Source of the DNA: Bacteroidales bacterium
GTDB lineage: Bacteria > Bacteroidota > Bacteroidia > Bacteroidales > VadinHA17
Length of the DNA stretch: 8,979 nucleotides
Reading direction: 5' to 3'
Assembly (NCBI GenBank): GCA_017882245.1
Contig: JADGPV010000181.1
Location: forward strand, 1 to 8,979
The stretch's first letter is position 1. Each line of letters starts with the position of its first letter. The notes beneath the pieces are model-generated. The model made no database searches and was not told where the DNA came from. It saw only the letters and a list, made by a program, of their open reading frames with translations. This document shows, piece after piece, positions 5,975 to 8,979 of this stretch. The translations under genes were made by a program, and so were the position numbers.

Positions 5975-7503
5975 CAGGAATGTCATTTAAGTCACAGATA
6001 ATCCATATCGGCAGCCTGAGCATGGGAGGCGAACTTCCCGTGCGTGTTCAGAGTATGACCAATACTGACACGCTTGACACTGATGCAAGCGTTCGCCAGT
6101 GTATCAGAATAATTGAAGCCGGGGGCGAGCTTGTGCGACTGACGGCGCAGGGGGTCAGGGAGGCGGAAAATCTTGCCAATATAAAAAAGGAGCTGCGCAA
6201 GGCAGGCTTTGTTACGCCCTTGTGTGCAGACATACATTTTAATCCTGCTGCCGCTGAAGTTGCGGCACGTTTAGTGGAAAAGGTACGCATCAATCCGGGC
6301 AACTATGCTGACAAACGGGCCTCATTCATCAGGCAGGAGCTAATCGAGAGTGAATACAGGGGTGAGATTGAACGTATCAGGGAACGTCTTCTTCCGTTGA
6401 TAAAGATATGCACCGCAAATGGCACGGCCGTAAGGATCGGGGTGAACCACGGCTCGCTTTCCGACCGTATCATGACGCGTTACGGAAATACTCCGGAGGG
6501 TATGGCAGTGTCGGCAATTGAATTCCTGAAAATCTTTCGCGGTGAAGGCTTCAATAATCTCGTGGTGTCAATGAAGTCATCAGATACCAGAATAATGGTT
6601 GAATCAAACCGCATCCTGGTAAGAATGCTGACGGAGGAGGGAATGCATTATCCGATTCATCTCGGTATCACAGAGGCTGGGGAGGGAGAGGACGGAAGGA
6701 TCATCTCAGCTGCAGGAATAGGGACCTTGCTCGCAGAAGGCATAGGTGACACAATAAGGGTATCGCTTACCGAAGCTCCGGAAAAGGAAATCCCGGTAGC
6801 CAGAGAAATAATCAGATCCATAGCGGGAACATCAGGCAGGATGAAGGAGCCATGCCCGCCTTTGCAGTACAGGAGGACCAAAGACCGTTATATTCCCCAG
6901 ATATTTTCTGAACATGACGGCATCTTCAGGGACGAACAAGGAGAAATTTATCGCGACGAAGTTTTGACAGTGAACGCCAGAGAACTGACAGGTTGTAATG
7001 AATCTCAGAAAATTGGTGGAGTTTTGAATCCGGTCTTTAATGAAGATGATTTCGGGAAGCTATGCATTCATGCAGCATCATTACTTGGGCGTTTTTTCAT
7101 TGCACGACTGCCAGCCGGGCTTTGCATAACGAACAAGGGAAAGGTACAGGGAGAAGTGCTTCGTAACCTTGCGTTTTCAATACTGCAGGCAACCGAGGCA
7201 CGGATAACCCGCACAAGATATATCTCATGCCCCACCTGCGGCAGGACCAAATTCAATCTTGAAGAAGCAGTACGCAGGTTAAAGGCTGCCACAGCACATC
7301 TGACAGGGATGAAGATTGCCGTAATGGGTTGTGTGGTAAATGGTCCCGGTGAGATGGCCGGGGCAGATTACGGTTACGTAGGTGCAGCTGAAGGCAAGGT
7401 TCACATCTACAGAGGCACAGAGGCAGTCATGAAGAATGTCCCTGAGGCGGAAGCCCTTGACCGGCTTCTTGAACTGATAAAGAGCGATCAGGCAAAGCGG
7501 TAA
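5971..7503 (+). CDS. ispG: 4-hydroxy-3-methylbut-2-enyl diphosphate synthase (IspG/GcpE), long form with shortened insert
   Basis: This cytoplasmic iron-sulfur enzyme converts MEcPP to HMBPP, the penultimate step of the MEP isoprenoid pathway. Residues 1-282 are the TIM-barrel A domain (VRVQSMTNTDT, ADIHFNP, KVRINPGNY, NHGSLSDRIM, LGITEAGEGEDGRI). The C-terminal B domain, from about 398, holds the [4Fe-4S] ligands C420, C423 (SCPTCGR), C454 and E461 (GCVVNGPGE), spaced as in E. coli. Between the domains is an insert of about 115 residues, the place of the A* domain of plants, Chlamydia and Bacteroidota. The total of 510 residues lies between E. coli (about 372) and usual Bacteroidota proteins (about 600), so the insert looks trimmed. 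The start is GTG 5971, overlapping the cysS stop as GTGA; ATG 5980 would remove only three residues. The 3' end overlaps rnr by 16 bp. Confidence 0.96.
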   Translation: MTGMSFKSQIIHIGSLSMGGELPVRVQSMTNTDTLDTDASVRQCIRIIEAGGELVRLTAQGVREAENLANIKKELRKAGFVTPLCADIHFNPAAAEVAARLVEKVRINPGNYADKRASFIRQELIESEYRGEIERIRERLLPLIKICTANGTAVRIGVNHGSLSDRIMTRYGNTPEGMAVSAIEFLKIFRGEGFNNLVVSMKSSDTRIMVESNRILVRMLTEEGMHYPIHLGITEAGEGEDGRIISAAGIGTLLAEGIGDTIRVSLTEAPEKEIPVAREIIRSIAGTSGRMKEPCPPLQYRRTKDRYIPQIFSEHDGIFRDEQGEIYRDEVLTVNARELTGCNESQKIGGVLNPVFNEDDFGKLCIHAASLLGRFFIARLPAGLCITNKGKVQGEVLRNLAFSILQATEARITRTRYISCPTCGRTKFNLEEAVRRLKAATAHLTGMKIAVMGCVVNGPGEMAGADYGYVGAAEGKVHIYRGTEAVMKNVPEAEALDRLLELIKSDQAKR

Positions 7504-8979
7504 TCGAGCTGTCTCTTTTGAAGATCAGCCTTGACGACCTCCACATTTATCTTGTCACCCAGCATATATACCTTCCCTGAGTGCCTCCCCCTGATGCAGT
7601 AGTTCACTTCATCATACTCAAAATAATCATCCTGCAGCTCCCTGATGGCTATCATGCCTTCACACTGGTTCTCTATGATCTCCACATAAATGCCCCACTC
7701 GGTGACTCCCGAAATAACTCCTTCAAATACCTGGCCCATCTTATCTTTCATGAACTCTACCTGCTTATACTTGATTGAAGCCCTCTCGGCATCGGTGGCA
7801 AGGCGCTCCCTTTTCGATGAATACTCGCATAGCTTTGCCAACTTATCGCCGTCACGTATTACCTGGCCTTCAAGATACCGGGTAAGCAGGCGGTGAACCA
7901 TCATATCGGGGTAACGCCTTATAGGCGAAGTGAAATGGGTATAATGACTGAAAGCAAGTCCGTAGTGCCCGATATTGTCGGTTGAATAAACCGCTTTGGC
8001 CATTGACCGGAGAGCAAGTGTCTCAATCAGGTTTTGTTCCGTCTTTCCCGAGACATCATCCATCAGCTTGTTCATCGCAGCAGGCAGGCCTTTTACATTC
8101 TCGGTATCGAGAGAATAGCCGAAGCGTTTTATAAAGTAACTGAACGAGTTCAGTTTTTCGGGATCAGGTTTATCGTGGATACGGTAGACGAAGATTTTTC
8201 CGTGAAGTTTCTTCCCGACATATTCTGCAACCCGTCTGTTGGCCAGCAGCATGAATTCCTCAATGAGCTGGTTGGAGCTACCATACTCGCGGAAGAGAAT
8301 TCCAAGCGGGGTACCTGTTTCACTCAGGTTGAATTTGACCTCCAGACGTTCAAAGGAAAAGGATCCGGAGGCAAAACGTTTTGCACGGAGTTTCTGTGCC
8401 AGGTTATGAAGTGTAAGCAGCTGTTCTTTCATATCACCATCACCGGTGTCAATCACTTTCTGTGCTTCTGAATATGAAAAGCGCTTGTCTGATCTGATTA
8501 TCGTTCGTCCAAACCACTCGTTAATGACAGAAGCCTTTCCGTAAAGCTCGAAGACCGCTGAGTAAGTCAGCTTATCTTCAAACGGATTTAGTGAGCATAT
8601 GTGGTTTGAGAGCCTCTCGGGCAGCATGGGCACTGTTCGGTCAACAAGGTATACTGAGGTACCACGTTCCTGCGCCTCCTTTTCTATGACGGTGCCGGGT
8701 GTAACATAATGAGTGACATCTGCAATATGAACCCCTACCTCAACATTGCCATTGGGCAGTCTGGTGAAAGAGAGTGCATCATCAAAATCCTTGGCATCTT
8801 CCGGGTCAATGGTGAATGTAGGCACTCCGCGGAAGTCGCGTCTGGCTGCAATATCCTCAGGTGTTATTTCCGCGGAGATCTTTTCCGCCGCACTTTCAAC
8901 CTCAGGATCGAATTTATTGGGGAGCCCGAATTCAGCAAGGATGGCATGCATCTCAGTGTCATTCTCCCCCGGGTAACCC
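7488..8979 (-). CDS. rnr: Ribonuclease R (5' part outside window)
   Basis: RNase R is a 3'-to-5' processive exoribonuclease that degrades structured RNA. About 496 C-terminal residues are visible. The frame continues upstream of the internal ATG at 8951 as GYPGENDTE, the conserved RNase R lead-in, so that ATG is not the start. The RNB catalytic domain begins with TIDPEDAKDFDDAL, whose four Asp (58, 64, 66 and 67 of the visible part) match E. coli D272, D278, D280 and D281. HIADVTHYV, SNHICSLNP and the SPIRRYPD block follow. A C-terminal S1 RNA-binding domain (MGQVFEGVISGVTEWGIYVE to the end) closes the protein. There is no Lys-rich tail as in E. coli. About 210-220 N-terminal residues with the cold-shock domains are missing because of the window edge. 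The gene converges on ispG with overlapping stops. Confidence 0.97.
   Translation of the reverse strand, partial: GYPGENDTEMHAILAEFGLPNKFDPEVESAAEKISAEITPEDIAARRDFRGVPTFTIDPEDAKDFDDALSFTRLPNGNVEVGVHIADVTHYVTPGTVIEKEAQERGTSVYLVDRTVPMLPERLSNHICSLNPFEDKLTYSAVFELYGKASVINEWFGRTIIRSDKRFSYSEAQKVIDTGDGDMKEQLLTLHNLAQKLRAKRFASGSFSFERLEVKFNLSETGTPLGILFREYGSSNQLIEEFMLLANRRVAEYVGKKLHGKIFVYRIHDKPDPEKLNSFSYFIKRFGYSLDTENVKGLPAAMNKLMDDVSGKTEQNLIETLALRSMAKAVYSTDNIGHYGLAFSHYTHFTSPIRRYPDMMVHRLLTRYLEGQVIRDGDKLAKLCEYSSKRERLATDAERASIKYKQVEFMKDKMGQVFEGVISGVTEWGIYVEIIENQCEGMIAIRELQDDYFEYDEVNYCIRGRHSGKVYMLGDKINVEVVKADLQKRQLDYRFA

Noticed and set aside
8034..8471. 145-codon + strand ORF
   Set aside because: Antisense to the conserved RNB domain of RNase R; a shadow frame.

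Overview
The window looks like a piece of a Bacteroidota chromosome, probably from the Bacteroidales or a near relative. Four points support this. The ispG product is the long, insert-bearing type of that phylum. cysS and the ABC-exporter gene lack clear Shine-Dalgarno sequences but carry exact matches to the phylum's -7 promoter element TAnnTTTG. RNase R ends right after its S1 domain. The secreted protein at the left edge has the beta-helix / choice-of-anchor Q build common in this phylum. No rRNA, tRNA, CRISPR array or insertion sequence was seen.

Left part (1-4161). A leftward gene, cut off by the window edge, encodes a secreted right-handed beta-helix protein with GGAI/FxNN repeats. Its start lies about 200 bp from a divergent two-gene operon. 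That operon encodes a fused membrane-ATPase ABC exporter and, with an ATGA overlap, a predicted nucleotidyltransferase of the PF14907 (NTP_transf_5) type. In other genomes both families occur in clusters for modified peptides, lasso peptides among them. No precursor peptide or maturation enzyme is visible here, so the substrate is unknown. An 18-bp inverted repeat lies between the divergent genes.

Middle (4162-4504). This 343-bp gap is AT-rich in its first half. Its second half holds a run of nested inverted repeats ending in a 12-bp perfect GC-rich stem plus a short T-run. It reads best as a small structured RNA with its own rho-independent terminator, placed upstream of a separate cysS promoter. 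This is the strongest unexplained signal in the window.

Right part (4505-8979). cysS (cysteinyl-tRNA synthetase) and ispG (HMBPP synthase of the MEP isoprenoid pathway) form a housekeeping operon with a GTGA stop/start overlap. The ispG product is unusually short for its architecture because the central insert is reduced. ispG converges on, and overlaps by 16 bp, the 3' end of rnr (RNase R), which runs leftward and whose 5' part lies outside the window. Every catalytic residue checked in CysS, IspG and RNase R is present, so these look like working core genes.
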